Source: Synechococcaceae bacterium WBB_10_009 (lineage in GTDB: Bacteria; Cyanobacteriota; Cyanobacteriia; PCC-6307; Cyanobiaceae). From it: a stretch of DNA of 32,884 nucleotides. Positions 8,705 to 18,009 of this stretch are shown here, piece by piece. The stretch spans positions 1 through 32,884 of the forward strand of contig RHBP01000003.1 of the NCBI GenBank assembly GCA_010030955.1. The letters run 5' to 3'. Each line of letters starts with the position of its first letter. The stretch's first letter is position 1. The position numbers and the translations under genes were made by a program. The notes under the pieces are model-generated. The model saw only the letters and a program-made list of their open reading frames with translations, had not been told where the DNA came from and searched no databases.

Positions 8705-8765
8705 GCCGGGTGGGCTGTTGCGGTGGGGGCTGCTGCGGGAAGATCGGAGCAGATGACGCACCGCC

Positions 8766-9446
8766 TTGCAGGCATCATTTCAGGCCCCGGATCCGGCCCT
8801 GATCAGCTCCCTTCGTTTTAACGAGGCGGGCCTGATTCCGGCCGTGGCGCAGGACTGGCTCGATGGCGCCGTGCTGATGGTGGCCTGGATGAACCGCGAG
8901 GCGATCGAGCGCACCCTGGCCAGCGGCGAGGTGCACTACTGGAGCCGCTCCCGCCAGGAGCTCTGGCACAAGGGCGCCACCAGTGGCCACACCCAGGCCC
9001 TGCGGGGCCTCCGTTACGACTGCGACGCCGACGTGCTGCTGCTCAGCATCGAGCAGAGCGGCGATGTGGCCTGCCACACCGGTGCCCGCAGCTGCTTCTA
9101 CGACGACGGCCCCTCCCCCAGCGCCGGTGGCCCCATGGCCGCGCCGCCGCCGGCGGACGCGTGCACCGAACTGATGCGCGTGATCGAGGGGCGCCGCGAC
9201 CGGCCCGAGCCCGGCAGCTACACCAACAAGCTGCTGGAGGGGGGCGACAACCGCATCCTCAAAAAAATCGGTGAGGAGAGCGCGGAGTTTGTGATGGCCT
9301 GCAAGGACGGCGACGCCGCCGAGATCGCCGGGGAGGCCGCCGACATCCTGTTCCACCTGCAGGTGGCCCTGGCCCACCACGGCGTCAGCTGGCGCCAGGT
9401 GCAGCAGGTGCTGGCCCAGCGCCGGGGCGCGCCCCGCCGCGGCTGA
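8766..9446 (+). CDS. hisIE: Bifunctional phosphoribosyl-AMP cyclohydrolase / phosphoribosyl-ATP pyrophosphatase
   Basis: His[41 protein letters not shown] ... DCDADVLLL ... [10 protein letters not shown]. His[33 protein letters not shown]. Confidence 0.95.
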   Translation: MQASFQAPDPALISSLRFNEAGLIPAVAQDWLDGAVLMVAWMNREAIERTLASGEVHYWSRSRQELWHKGATSGHTQALRGLRYDCDADVLLLSIEQSGDVACHTGARSCFYDDGPSPSAGGPMAAPPPADACTELMRVIEGRRDRPEPGSYTNKLLEGGDNRILKKIGEESAEFVMACKDGDAAEIAGEAADILFHLQVALAHHGVSWRQVQQVLAQRRGAPRRG

Positions 9447-10560
9447 TGCGGATCGGGCTGCCGTGGCGCAGCCCCACCGCCCCGGACACGATCACGCGCT
9501 CGCCGGCCTGCAGCCCCTGCAGCACCGGGTAGCTGTTGTGCTGCAGCGGCCCGATCTGCACCGGCCGCTGCAGGGCGATGGGGGTGCCCTTGGGCAGCCG
9601 GCTGAGGGCCTCGAGGTCAGCCCGGCCGGGATCCCGGCGCAGCTGCTCGAGGTTGCCCACCACAAACACAAAGGCCTGCCCGAACTGGCGGGTCACCGCG
9701 GCGAACGGCACCGCCAGCTGCGTTTCGCTGCCCAGCAGCACCCGCGTGCGCAGCCGCTGGCCGTTGCGCAACAGGCCATCGGGGTTGTTGATCGCCGCCT
9801 TCACCAGCAGGGTCTGGCTGCCGGCGCTGACGCTCGGGTCCACCTGGCTGATGCGGCCCTGGGCGAGGGGTTGGGCGCCGTCGGCCCCCAGCAGCTGCAC
9901 CGGTTGGCCCGGCTGCAGCCGGGTGAGCTGCCCGGCCGGCACGTCGATCCGCGCCATCAGCCGCTCGTTGCGGATGATGCGGCTGAAGGGGGTGCCGGCG
10001 GCGAGCACATCGCCGGGCTTGATGGTGAGATCCGCCATCACCCCGCTGATGGGGGCGCGGATGTCCTTGTAGGCCAGGTCGGCCTGCTTGGCCCGCAGCG
10101 CCTCGCGGGAGCCGATGGCGTTGGCCTGGAATTCCTCCGCCTGCAGGGCGCTGGCGGCCCCCTGGCTCACCAGGCCACGGAAGCGCCGGTAGGCCAACGC
10201 ATCGCGCTTGGCCTTGGCTTGCAGCGCCTGCACGTCGGCCCGCAGCTGGGTCTGGTCGAGCACCACCAGCAACTGCCCCGCCCGCACCGCGTCTCCGGTG
10301 CGCACCAGCACCCGCTGCACGCGCCCGCCGGCCTGGGCGGCCAGGTCGATCTCATCGGTGGCCTCCAGGGTGCTCACGGTGTTCAGGCTCTGCTCGAAGC
10401 GCTGGCTGGTCACCGGGGCGGTGCGCACCAGGGCCCCTGGGCGCCGTTTGCCCCCATCGCCGCAGGCCGCCAGGCCCAGCAGCAGCACCACCAGCGCCGT
10501 GGATCCGGCGGCGCGGCGCGGGTGGGTCACGGCCATGGCCTTGGCGTGGAGCTCATCCAT
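9385..10560 (-). CDS. Efflux RND transporter periplasmic adaptor subunit (MFP, lipoprotein-like)
   Basis: [12 protein letters not shown] lipobox-like; biotinyl-lipoyl/HlyD features; ORF overlaps the RND pump gene start/stop. Confidence 0.9.
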   Translation of the reverse strand: MDELHAKAMAVTHPRRAAGSTALVVLLLGLAACGDGGKRRPGALVRTAPVTSQRFEQSLNTVSTLEATDEIDLAAQAGGRVQRVLVRTGDAVRAGQLLVVLDQTQLRADVQALQAKAKRDALAYRRFRGLVSQGAASALQAEEFQANAIGSREALRAKQADLAYKDIRAPISGVMADLTIKPGDVLAAGTPFSRIIRNERLMARIDVPAGQLTRLQPGQPVQLLGADGAQPLAQGRISQVDPSVSAGSQTLLVKAAINNPDGLLRNGQRLRTRVLLGSETQLAVPFAAVTRQFGQAFVFVVGNLEQLRRDPGRADLEALSRLPKGTPIALQRPVQIGPLQHNSYPVLQGLQAGERVIVSGAVGLRHGSPIRISRGGARPGAGPAPAAPGAS

Positions 10561-13500
10561 GCTGCCGTGCCCGCCAGCGCCCCTGGTGCTGCAGCTCCCA
10601 GCCCTTGATCACCCGGTAGACACTCGGCACCACAAACAGGCTCAGCAGGGTGGACACCAGCGAGCCGCAGAACACCACGGTGCCGATGCTGATGCGGCTG
10701 CCGGCGATGGCGCCGCTGGCCAGCAGCAGGGGCACCACCCCCGCCAGGGAGGAGAACACCGTGAGCAGGATCGGCCGCAGCCGGCTCACGGCGGCCTCGC
10801 GGATCGCCGCATCCAGATCGATGCCCTCCCGCAGCCGCTGGTTGGCGAACTCCACGATCAGCACGCCGTTCTTCGCCGCCAGGGCCACCAGCATCAGCAG
10901 CCCCATCTGGCCGAACACATCCAGCGGCAGCCCCCGCAGCACCAGCCCCACCAGGGCCCCGAGCAGGGCCAGGGGAACCGTGATCAGGATGATCAGCGGG
11001 TCGAGCAGGTTTTCGTAGAGGGCCGCCAGCACCAGCCCCATCACCAGCACCGCCAGCAGAAACACCCGCACGCTGCCGCCGCCGGCCAGCTGCTCTTCGC
11101 GGGCCAGGCCCGCCCATTCCAGGTCGGTGTCGATGCCCCCGAGCTGCCGCTGGATCCGCTCCAGCTCCGCCATGGCCTGGCCGGTGCTCACCCCCGGCGC
11201 CGGCAGGGCCCGGATCGTGATCGCCCGCACCAGCCGGCTGTGGTTGATGGTGCTGGCGCCGGTGCCCGGCAGCACCCGCACCACCTGCCCAACGGGGATC
11301 AGCTGACCGCTGCGGCTGCGCACCTGCAGGCTGAGCACATCCTCGGGGCCCCGGCGCCCCTGGCCGTCGAGCTGCACGATCACGCGCCGCACCTGATCGG
11401 CCTCGAAGCTGTCGTTCACGTAGCTGCTGCCGAAGCTGGCGCCGATGGTGGCCACCAGGGTGTCCAGGTCGATCCCCAGGGAGGCCAGCTGCAGGCGGTC
11501 GGGCTCCAGCCGCAGCAGTGGGGCATCGGCGTTGAAGCGGGTGGAAACACGCTCAAACCGGCCGCTGGCGTTGGCGGCGCGGATTAGGGCCTGGGCCCGC
11601 TGGGCGAATTGCTCCAGGCTGAGTTGGCCGTTGCTGGTGTCCAGCAGCTCCAGCTCCAGCCCCCCCTCGTTGCTGAAGCCCCGCACGCTCGGCGGCGGGC
11701 TCAGCTGCACCGTGGCCTCGCTGATGCGGCGGCCCAGGGCGCGGTTTAGCCGCTGGGCCACGGCCTCGAGGCTGGTGTCGCCGCTGCCGCGCTGGCCGAT
11801 CGGTTTGAGCCGGATGAACACGCTGCCCTTGTTGGGGCTGCTGTCGCCGAAGGAGCGGCCGGCGTAGAAGTTGGCGCTGCGCAGGCTGGGTTCCCGTTGC
11901 ACCACGGCCCGCACCTGATCCAGCACCGCCTGGGTGCGCTGCAGGGAGGAACCCTCCGGCAACACCACCACCCCCCGCAGCTGGCCGTTGTCCTCCTGGG
12001 GCAGGAAGGCGGTGGGCCGCAGCGACAGCCCCACCGCCGTGACCAGCAGCCCCAGGGCCAGGGCCAGCACCACCTGCCGCCGCCGCCGCAGGCAGCCCTC
12101 CAGCCAGCGGCCGTAGGGCCCCTCCAGGCTCTCCAGCCAGCGGCGCGGCGGGTCGATCCAGCGCTGCAGCCAGGCGGGCTCCCGCTGTTCGGCATGCAGG
12201 AACCGGCTGGCGGCCACCGGCGTGAAGCTGATGGCGTTGAAGGTGGACACAACAATCGCCGCAGCGATGCTGATGGCGATCGGGGCGTAGAGCCGCCCCA
12301 GGCTGCCCTCGAGCCCGAGCACCGGCAGGAACACCACCACCAGCACCACGGAGGTGGCCACCACGGCGCCGCCCAGTTCGGCCATGGCCCCCCGGGCGGC
12401 GGCCAGCGGTGCGGCGCCGCGCTCCAACCGGCGGCCGATGTCTTCGCACACCACGATGGCGTCGTCCACCACCAGCCCGGAGGCCAGCACCATGCCGAAC
12501 AGGCTCAAGGTGTTGATCGAGCTGCCGGAGAGCTGGATCAGGCTGATCGACCCCAGCAGCGACACCGGCACCGCCAGGGCACTGATCAGCGCCAGGCGGC
12601 TGTTGCCCAGCCCCAGCAGCAGCGTCAGAAACACCAACAGCACCGCATCCCGCAGGCTGCCGGTGGCCTCGGCGATGCTCTCGCGCACCGTGTCGGCCTC
12701 GTTGACGATCAGCTGCAGGTCGATCCCCGGCGGGAAGCGGGGCTCCAGCTCGGCGATGGCCTGCTCCAGCCGCTCGCTCACCTCCAGGGCGTTGCTGCCG
12801 TCGCGCTGGTACACCGCCAGGGCCACGGTGGTGTTGCCCCGCAGGTTGGTGGCGATGGTGTCGTAGGTCTCGCTGCCCAGGTCGACGCGGCCGATGTCGC
12901 GCAGCAGCACCACACCCCCCTCCGGTCCGCGGCCCACCACCAGCTGCTCCAGCTCCTCCGGGCTGCGCAGCCGCCCCTCCATGCGCAACGGCAGGGTGGT
13001 GGCCTGGTCGGGTGGGCTGGGCTCATCGCCCGTCTGGCCGAGTGCCGCCAGCACGTTCTGGGCCTCGAGGGCGCGGCTCACATCGGCAATCGTGAGCTGG
13101 CGCTCCAGCAGCGCCGCCGGATTGAGCCACAGCCGAAAGGCCAAGGGGCTGCCGCCGTTGAGGGTCACCAACCCCACCCCATCCACCCGCTGCAGGCGCT
13201 CCTTCACCACCTGGTTGACCCAGCCGCTGAGAAACTGCGGCGAGTAGCGCCCCTGGAGGGCGCTGAAGCTGAGCACCATCAGCAGGTCGTCGCTGCTGCG
13301 GCGCACCTGCACCCCCAGCCGCGCCACCGGCGCCGGCAGCTGCCGCAGCACCTGGTTGGCTTCGTTCTGGGCGTTGATCTGGTTGAGCTCGGGCTCACCC
13401 CCCTCGAAGCTCAGGGTGATCGAGCTGCCGTTGGCGCTGCTGCTGGAGCGGATCGTCTGCAGCCGCTCCACGCCGTTGAGCTGCTTCTCCAGCAGGGCGG

Positions 13501-13714
13501 TCACCCCCTGCTCCACCACCTCCGGGTTGCCCCCCGGGTAGGTGCTGCGCACGGTGACCCGCCCCGGGGCGATCGGGGGCAGGTTTTCCACCTGCAGGTT
13601 GCCGAGGCTGAGCAGCCCCATCAGCAGCACCAGCAGGCTCAGCACCAGGCTGAACACCGGCCGACGCAGGAACAGATCGGAGATGGTGCGCCGGGGCGGC
13701 GTGCCGGTGCTCAT
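10553..13714 (-). CDS. Efflux RND transporter permease (AcrB/HAE-1-like)
   Basis: 1053 aa; ISDLFLRRPVFSLVLSLLVLL, GLVVDDAIVVCEDIGRRLERG, C-terminal second repeat with GLLMLVALAAKNGVLIVEFA. Confidence 0.93.
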   Translation of the reverse strand: MSTGTPPRRTISDLFLRRPVFSLVLSLLVLLMGLLSLGNLQVENLPPIAPGRVTVRSTYPGGNPEVVEQGVTALLEKQLNGVERLQTIRSSSSANGSSITLSFEGGEPELNQINAQNEANQVLRQLPAPVARLGVQVRRSSDDLLMVLSFSALQGRYSPQFLSGWVNQVVKERLQRVDGVGLVTLNGGSPLAFRLWLNPAALLERQLTIADVSRALEAQNVLAALGQTGDEPSPPDQATTLPLRMEGRLRSPEELEQLVVGRGPEGGVVLLRDIGRVDLGSETYDTIATNLRGNTTVALAVYQRDGSNALEVSERLEQAIAELEPRFPPGIDLQLIVNEADTVRESIAEATGSLRDAVLLVFLTLLLGLGNSRLALISALAVPVSLLGSISLIQLSGSSINTLSLFGMVLASGLVVDDAIVVCEDIGRRLERGAAPLAAARGAMAELGGAVVATSVVLVVVFLPVLGLEGSLGRLYAPIAISIAAAIVVSTFNAISFTPVAASRFLHAEQREPAWLQRWIDPPRRWLESLEGPYGRWLEGCLRRRRQVVLALALGLLVTAVGLSLRPTAFLPQEDNGQLRGVVVLPEGSSLQRTQAVLDQVRAVVQREPSLRSANFYAGRSFGDSSPNKGSVFIRLKPIGQRGSGDTSLEAVAQRLNRALGRRISEATVQLSPPPSVRGFSNEGGLELELLDTSNGQLSLEQFAQRAQALIRAANASGRFERVSTRFNADAPLLRLEPDRLQLASLGIDLDTLVATIGASFGSSYVNDSFEADQVRRVIVQLDGQGRRGPEDVLSLQVRSRSGQLIPVGQVVRVLPGTGASTINHSRLVRAITIRALPAPGVSTGQAMAELERIQRQLGGIDTDLEWAGLAREEQLAGGGSVRVFLLAVLVMGLVLAALYENLLDPLIILITVPLALLGALVGLVLRGLPLDVFGQMGLLMLVALAAKNGVLIVEFANQRLREGIDLDAAIREAAVSRLRPILLTVFSSLAGVVPLLLASGAIAGSRISIGTVVFCGSLVSTLLSLFVVPSVYRVIKGWELQHQGRWRARQHG

Positions 13715-14424
13715 GGCCGTGGTGGTGCCGGCGGTTCAGCCAGCCCGGGCTGCTGTTGCAGCCACCGCAGTGTGGCCCGATCGCGGGGGCTCAGCTCCAG
13801 CACCGGCCGGCTCCCGGGCTGGGCGGCCATGGCATCGCCCGCCTGGTCGCTGTGGCCCCAGAGCCCGAAGGCATGCCCCAGCTCGTGCAGGGCGGTGGCC
13901 TCGATCGCCGCGGGGCCCTGCCCCGGGCTGATCAGCACCTCCACCCGGGGCTCCAGCTGCCAGGGGCCGCCCCGTTGCACCTCCACCAGCTGCAGCAGGG
14001 CGCGGCCGTGGCTGGCCCGGTTGTGCTGCAGCGGGGGGCGTCGCCGCTGCACCAGCACCTGGGCGCGGGCGGGATCATCCACTTGGGTGATCGCCAGCTG
14101 CCGCCCCCAGGTGGCCAGCGCCGCCAGCACCGCCCCCCGCCAGCGCCGCTCCCAGATGCCGCTGGGGCCCGGGTCGGCGGCGGGCTGCACCCACACGCAC
14201 CAGTGCTGGCGGCGGGGCCAGCCGGCGGGGGTGGGTTTCAAGGCGTGGCGGTAATCAGCGGCAGCGGCCGCTGGCGCTGCGGCAGCTGCTGCTGTGGCGG
14301 GTTGTGCCGTGGCGGGGCCCGTCCAGGGCCGCAGCTCCGTGGCAACCCCGCAGGGCAGCGGTGCGGGGGGCAGCTCCACCGGATCTCTGGGCGGGTGGGC
14401 CTCAGGCCGCCGGCAGGCCCACAC
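13711..14424 (-). CDS. Metzincin/matrixin-like zinc metalloprotease
   Basis: ATALHELGHAFGLWGHSDQAGDAM fits HExxHxxGxxH with a downstream Met; overlaps the RND gene start by 4 nt. Confidence 0.75.
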   Translation of the reverse strand: MWACRRPEAHPPRDPVELPPAPLPCGVATELRPWTGPATAQPATAAAAAAPAAAAADYRHALKPTPAGWPRRQHWCVWVQPAADPGPSGIWERRWRGAVLAALATWGRQLAITQVDDPARAQVLVQRRRPPLQHNRASHGRALLQLVEVQRGGPWQLEPRVEVLISPGQGPAAIEATALHELGHAFGLWGHSDQAGDAMAAQPGSRPVLELSPRDRATLRWLQQQPGLAEPPAPPRP

Positions 14425-14902
14425 CGCGGGCCATCAGGGTGGCCAGCAGCGGCACGGCGGCGAAGCCCACCAGCTCGATGTTGAGGATCCAGGCCAGGCG
14501 CTTGGCCAGGGCTTCGCTCACCTGGGGCAGCTCCCCCTTGCGCAGCGGGATCGCCCAGAGGATGTAGGTGACGGTGGGGTACAGCGAGAGCCCCCCCACC
14601 CCCAGGTAGAGGCCCACCTTCCACCAGAACAGCGGGTTCTGGGTGTAGAAGTCGCTGCCCTGGCCGAAGTAGAGCACCCGCAGGATGCCGCTCACCAGCA
14701 GGGCCAGGGCCGCCAGGCCGTACACCACATCGGTGATCACCATCAAGGTGGCGTCCTGCTTGCTGGGGTTGGGCTGGATCAACCGCCGCTCCAGCACCAG
14801 GGCCCCGAAGCACACCATGAAGCTGAGGTAGTGCACGTAGGCCACCCCGGCCCGGGGCAGCACGGCGGACACATCAGCAAGCAGGGCCGCGGTTGCGGTC
14901 AT
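14402..14902 (-). CDS. DUF2214 family membrane protein
   Basis: MTATAALLADVSAVLPRAGVAYVHYLSFMVCFGALVLERRLI...; hydrophobic, DUF2214-like. Confidence 0.75.
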   Translation of the reverse strand: MTATAALLADVSAVLPRAGVAYVHYLSFMVCFGALVLERRLIQPNPSKQDATLMVITDVVYGLAALALLVSGILRVLYFGQGSDFYTQNPLFWWKVGLYLGVGGLSLYPTVTYILWAIPLRKGELPQVSEALAKRLAWILNIELVGFAAVPLLATLMARGVGLPAA

Positions 14903-15127
14903 GGCGGGGCTTCTCGGTCGCACGACCGTAGCGAGCGGGCCCGCCGGCCGTCGTCACCGGGAACACCGCCGTTGAATGTGGAAGCAAATGCCGTGATTGT
15001 GATGGCAATCTGCAGTTGCGAATAAATACCGAATTCGCGAAGCAAAAGTGAAAGTTGGAAGCCTTTTGGTGGCTTTCCTTTGAGAGCGAAAAAGACCCTA
15101 GGTTCGAGACAGCGGCAACGGATCAAC

Positions 15128-16051
15128 ATGGCTAGTTCGCTGAGTGCCTTCCTTGGGGAAATCGGGCGCCATCAGCTGCTCACGCCGGAGCAGGAATTGA
15201 TGCTGGGCCGCAAGGTACAAGCCATGGTGGTGCTGCAGGAGCGCTGCACCATGGCTGGTGGCGTGGGTGACGCCTGCGACTACAACGACATCGAGAAGCG
15301 CACCATGCGCGTGGGTGAGCGGGCCAAGGATCAGATGATCACCGCCAACCTGCGCCTGGTGGTGAATTTGGCCAAGCGCTACCAGGGCAAGGGGTTGGAT
15401 CTGCTGGATCTGATTCAGGAGGGCACCCTTGGCCTCACCCGCGCGGTGGAGAAGTACGACCCCACCCGCGGGCACCGCTTCAGCACCTATGCCTATTGGT
15501 GGATTCGCCAGGGCCTCAACCGCGCCCTCTCCACCCAAAGCCGCACCATTCGCATTCCGGTGAATGTGAACGAAAAGCTCACCCGGTTGCGGGCGGCGAA
15601 GGCCCGGTTGCTGCAGCGCAATGGCATCCTTCCCAATGCCAAACAGCTGGCGGTGGCGTTGGATCTGCCGTTGGAGGAGGTGGAGGAGCTGTTGGGCTGT
15701 GAATTGCGCAGTGTCACCGTCAGCCTGCAGGGGGTGGTGAAGTCGAAATCCGACCCCACCGAATTGGTGGATGTGCTGCCCAGCGATGAACTGCCGCCGA
15801 TGGAGCGCTGCGAGCTGGCGGAGCGCAACGCGGCCGTGTGGAAGCTGCTGGATCAGTCGAATCTGACCCCCAAGGAGCGCACCGTGGTGATGCTGCGCTT
15901 TGGCCTCGATGGCAGCAACGAATGGCGCACCCTGGCGGAGGTGGCCCGTTTGTTGGGGTGCAGCCGGGAGTATTGCCGCCAGGTGGTGCAGCGGGCCCTG
16001 CGCAAATTGCGCAAGGCCGGCATCCAGAGCGGCCTGGTGGAGGTGGGCTGA
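15128..16051 (+). CDS. Group 2 sigma-70 family RNA polymerase sigma factor
   Basis: ANLRLVVNLAKRYQGKGLDLLDLIQEGTLGLTRAVEKYDPTRGHRFSTYAYWWIRQ region 2; LTPKERTVVMLRFGLDG...SREYCRQVVQRALRKLR region 4. Confidence 0.93.
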   Translation: MASSLSAFLGEIGRHQLLTPEQELMLGRKVQAMVVLQERCTMAGGVGDACDYNDIEKRTMRVGERAKDQMITANLRLVVNLAKRYQGKGLDLLDLIQEGTLGLTRAVEKYDPTRGHRFSTYAYWWIRQGLNRALSTQSRTIRIPVNVNEKLTRLRAAKARLLQRNGILPNAKQLAVALDLPLEEVEELLGCELRSVTVSLQGVVKSKSDPTELVDVLPSDELPPMERCELAERNAAVWKLLDQSNLTPKERTVVMLRFGLDGSNEWRTLAEVARLLGCSREYCRQVVQRALRKLRKAGIQSGLVEVG

Positions 16052-16064
16052 AGCCCACCCGCCC

Positions 16065-16418
16065 ATGGGTGAAGACCCCATTGATGCGGAGGTGATCTCC
16101 AGCACCACGGTGGATGAGGGGACCCTGCGCCGTCTGCTGCGCCGGGCCGGCCGCACCATCGCCCGCCCCGCCCTCGAGTGCCTGGAGTTGCTGCGGGATC
16201 CGGCCACGCCGGCGCCGGTGAAGCTCACCGTGCTGGCGGCCCTCACCTACCTGTTGGTGCCCCTCGATCTGGTGCCGGATTTCATCCCGGCGGCGGGCTT
16301 CAGCGACGACCTCGTGGCCCTCACCACCCTGCTGGGGATGTGCGGCACCCACATCACACCCGCCATCCGCCAGCGGGCGCAGCGCAAACTGGATGCCTGG
16401 TTCCCCCCCGGGCGCTGA
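16065..16418 (+). CDS. DUF1232/YkvA-like protein
   Basis: DPATPAPVKLTVLAALTYLLVPLDLVPDFIPAAGFSDDLVALTTLL. Confidence 0.85.
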   Translation: MGEDPIDAEVISSTTVDEGTLRRLLRRAGRTIARPALECLELLRDPATPAPVKLTVLAALTYLLVPLDLVPDFIPAAGFSDDLVALTTLLGMCGTHITPAIRQRAQRKLDAWFPPGR

Positions 16419-16753
16419 TGGCCACCCTCTCCCCCGACCAACTCGAGGACCTGCAGGGCTTCATCAAGGACTGGTTGCGCCACACCGGCCGCACCCAGGC
16501 GGACCTGCGCCGGGCCCTGCGGGCCAGTTCGATCCGCATGCCGGTGCTGCTGGAGGAACTGCTGCGGGTGCACAACCGCGATGGCCTGGCGGGGCTGGCC
16601 CAGCGCCTGTGTGAGATCGAGGCGCTCTGGCAGGGGGAAGAGGCGGGCGCCAGCGGCGATGGCCGCTTGCCACCGGCCCTCAATGATTCCTTTGGCCAGC
16701 TGGATTTGTTGCTGGAGGAAATCCGCCAGATCGGCCCAGACTCGCCAAAGTAG
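16418..16753 (+). CDS. Hypothetical protein, translationally coupled to the DUF1232 gene (TGATG)
   Basis: MATLSPDQLEDLQGFIKDWLRHTGRTQADLRRALRASSIRMPVLLEELLRVHNRDGLAGLAQRLCEIE...; reads like a small HTH/alpha-helical protein. Confidence 0.65.
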   Translation: MATLSPDQLEDLQGFIKDWLRHTGRTQADLRRALRASSIRMPVLLEELLRVHNRDGLAGLAQRLCEIEALWQGEEAGASGDGRLPPALNDSFGQLDLLLEEIRQIGPDSPK

Positions 16754-16778
16754 GGGTCGAGTCGTGCACCCCAACCCC

Positions 16779-17042
16779 ATGCGGCACCTGCCCGTTCCCG
16801 TGTTGCCCGTTGGCCTGGGGGCCTCGGCGCTGCTGGCCCTGGCCGCGGCTTCAGCACCGCCGGCGCTGGCCCAGGCGGGCAGCTACCTGCTCGGCCCCGG
16901 CAGCAATGTGGGCCCCTCCACCCGGGTGGTGCCCAAAAACTGCGTCACCGCCAAGGACGGAACCATCACCTGCGACACCCAGATCGTGAATCCCCCCGGT
17001 GACACGCCGGCCAAGCCCGTTTACGAACCGTTCAACAACTGA
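16779..17042 (+). CDS. Small secreted hypothetical protein
   Basis: MRHLPVPVLPVGLGASALLALAAASAPPALAQAGSYLLGPG..., signal peptide-like; two Cys. Confidence 0.55.
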   Translation: MRHLPVPVLPVGLGASALLALAAASAPPALAQAGSYLLGPGSNVGPSTRVVPKNCVTAKDGTITCDTQIVNPPGDTPAKPVYEPFNN

Positions 17043-17059
17043 TCCGCAGCCTTGCCGCC

Positions 17060-17563
17060 GTGTTGAGCGACCAAGCCTTTCTGCGGGGCATCACCCGCTT
17101 CGAGCGCAGCCTGGCCAAGGTGCTCTCGCTGCTGCTCACCGTGGTGCTGGTGGTGGCCGCCCTGCAGCTGGCGTTGGGCCTGGGGGTCGACCTGCTGGAT
17201 CTGCGGGTGGATTGGAGCGGTGAGGGGCTGATCCGCCTGCTCGACCAGGTGTTGGTGTTGCTGATCGCCCTGGAGGTGCTGCAAAACCTCACCGCCTACC
17301 TGCGCGACAACGTGGTGCAGATCGAGCTGGTGCTGGCCACGGCCCTCACGGCCGTGTCGCGCAAATTGATCGTGATGCCGCCCGGGGTGCAGAAAAACCC
17401 TTCCGATCTGCTGGGGCTGGGCTTTGCCGCCGTGGCCCTCGCCGCCTCCTACTGGTTGGTGCGCAACACGCAGATCAACCGTCAGCCCCCCAGAACAGCG
17501 CCAACCACAGCGTGCCTGGATGGGGATCCGTCGCCACCACGCGATGGCGGCGGTGGGGCGTGA
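17060..17563 (+). CDS. Phosphate-starvation-inducible PsiE-like membrane protein
   Basis: DQAFLRGITRFERSLAKVLSLLLTVVLVVAALQLALGL ... RKLIVM ... LGLGFAAVALAASYWLVR. Confidence 0.75.
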   Translation: MLSDQAFLRGITRFERSLAKVLSLLLTVVLVVAALQLALGLGVDLLDLRVDWSGEGLIRLLDQVLVLLIALEVLQNLTAYLRDNVVQIELVLATALTAVSRKLIVMPPGVQKNPSDLLGLGFAAVALAASYWLVRNTQINRQPPRTAPTTACLDGDPSPPRDGGGGA

Positions 17564-18005
17564 TCAGCAGGCTGTCGCCAACGCAGAGGTCGCGAACCTG
17601 GGCCTCATCGGCGAAGTGCAGTTGGGCACTGCCGCGCAACACCACCAGCCATTCGAATTCCCGCTGGTCGTACCAGAACCCCTCCGGGCTGCTGGCCAGG
17701 CAGGAGTGAATGCGCTCCAGCCGCCAGCCCGCGCCGCTGGCCAGCGGGTCGATCCGCTCGCGGCCCTCGGCGGGGCAGGGGCCGCTGAGCAGGTTGGTCT
17801 GATCGGAGGGCCGGGGGCTGGATTCAGCATCCCCCCAGCGCCGGCCGATCGCAAACCCGTGGCTGGCCGCCAGCTGCACCACCTCGTGGTGCTGGCTGCA
17901 GTGGCGCAGGGCCTCCCGCAGCTGCGGTTGCTGCTCGCTCAGGGCCACAAAGGCATTGAGCTGCCTCACCTTCTCGAGGAATTGCTGCAGCTGCTCTTCG
18001 GCCAT
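17475..18005 (-). CDS. Nif11-like N-terminal domain fused to a C-terminal cupin
   Basis: N-term MAEEQLQQFLEKVRQLNAFVALSEQQPQLREALRHCSQHHEVVQLAASHGFAIGRRWGD (Nif11-like); C-term WLVVLRGSAQLHFADEAQVRDLCVGDSLLITPHRRHRV (cupin). Confidence 0.7.
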   Translation of the reverse strand: MAEEQLQQFLEKVRQLNAFVALSEQQPQLREALRHCSQHHEVVQLAASHGFAIGRRWGDAESSPRPSDQTNLLSGPCPAEGRERIDPLASGAGWRLERIHSCLASSPEGFWYDQREFEWLVVLRGSAQLHFADEAQVRDLCVGDSLLITPHRRHRVVATDPHPGTLWLALFWGADG

Positions 18006-18009
18006 GGCC

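Noticed and set aside
11897-14254. 785-aa plus-strand ORF opposite the RND gene
   Set aside because: His/Gln/Gly-rich antisense reading frame created by high-GC codon bias; the opposite strand encodes a convincing RND permease.
15018-15038. Inverted repeat GCGAAT-N9-ATTCGC upstream of the sigma factor gene
   Set aside because: Short and AT-rich; plausible promoter-region element but not distinctive enough to call. A nearby AAGCC/GGCTT hairpin (15059-15077) is similarly weak.
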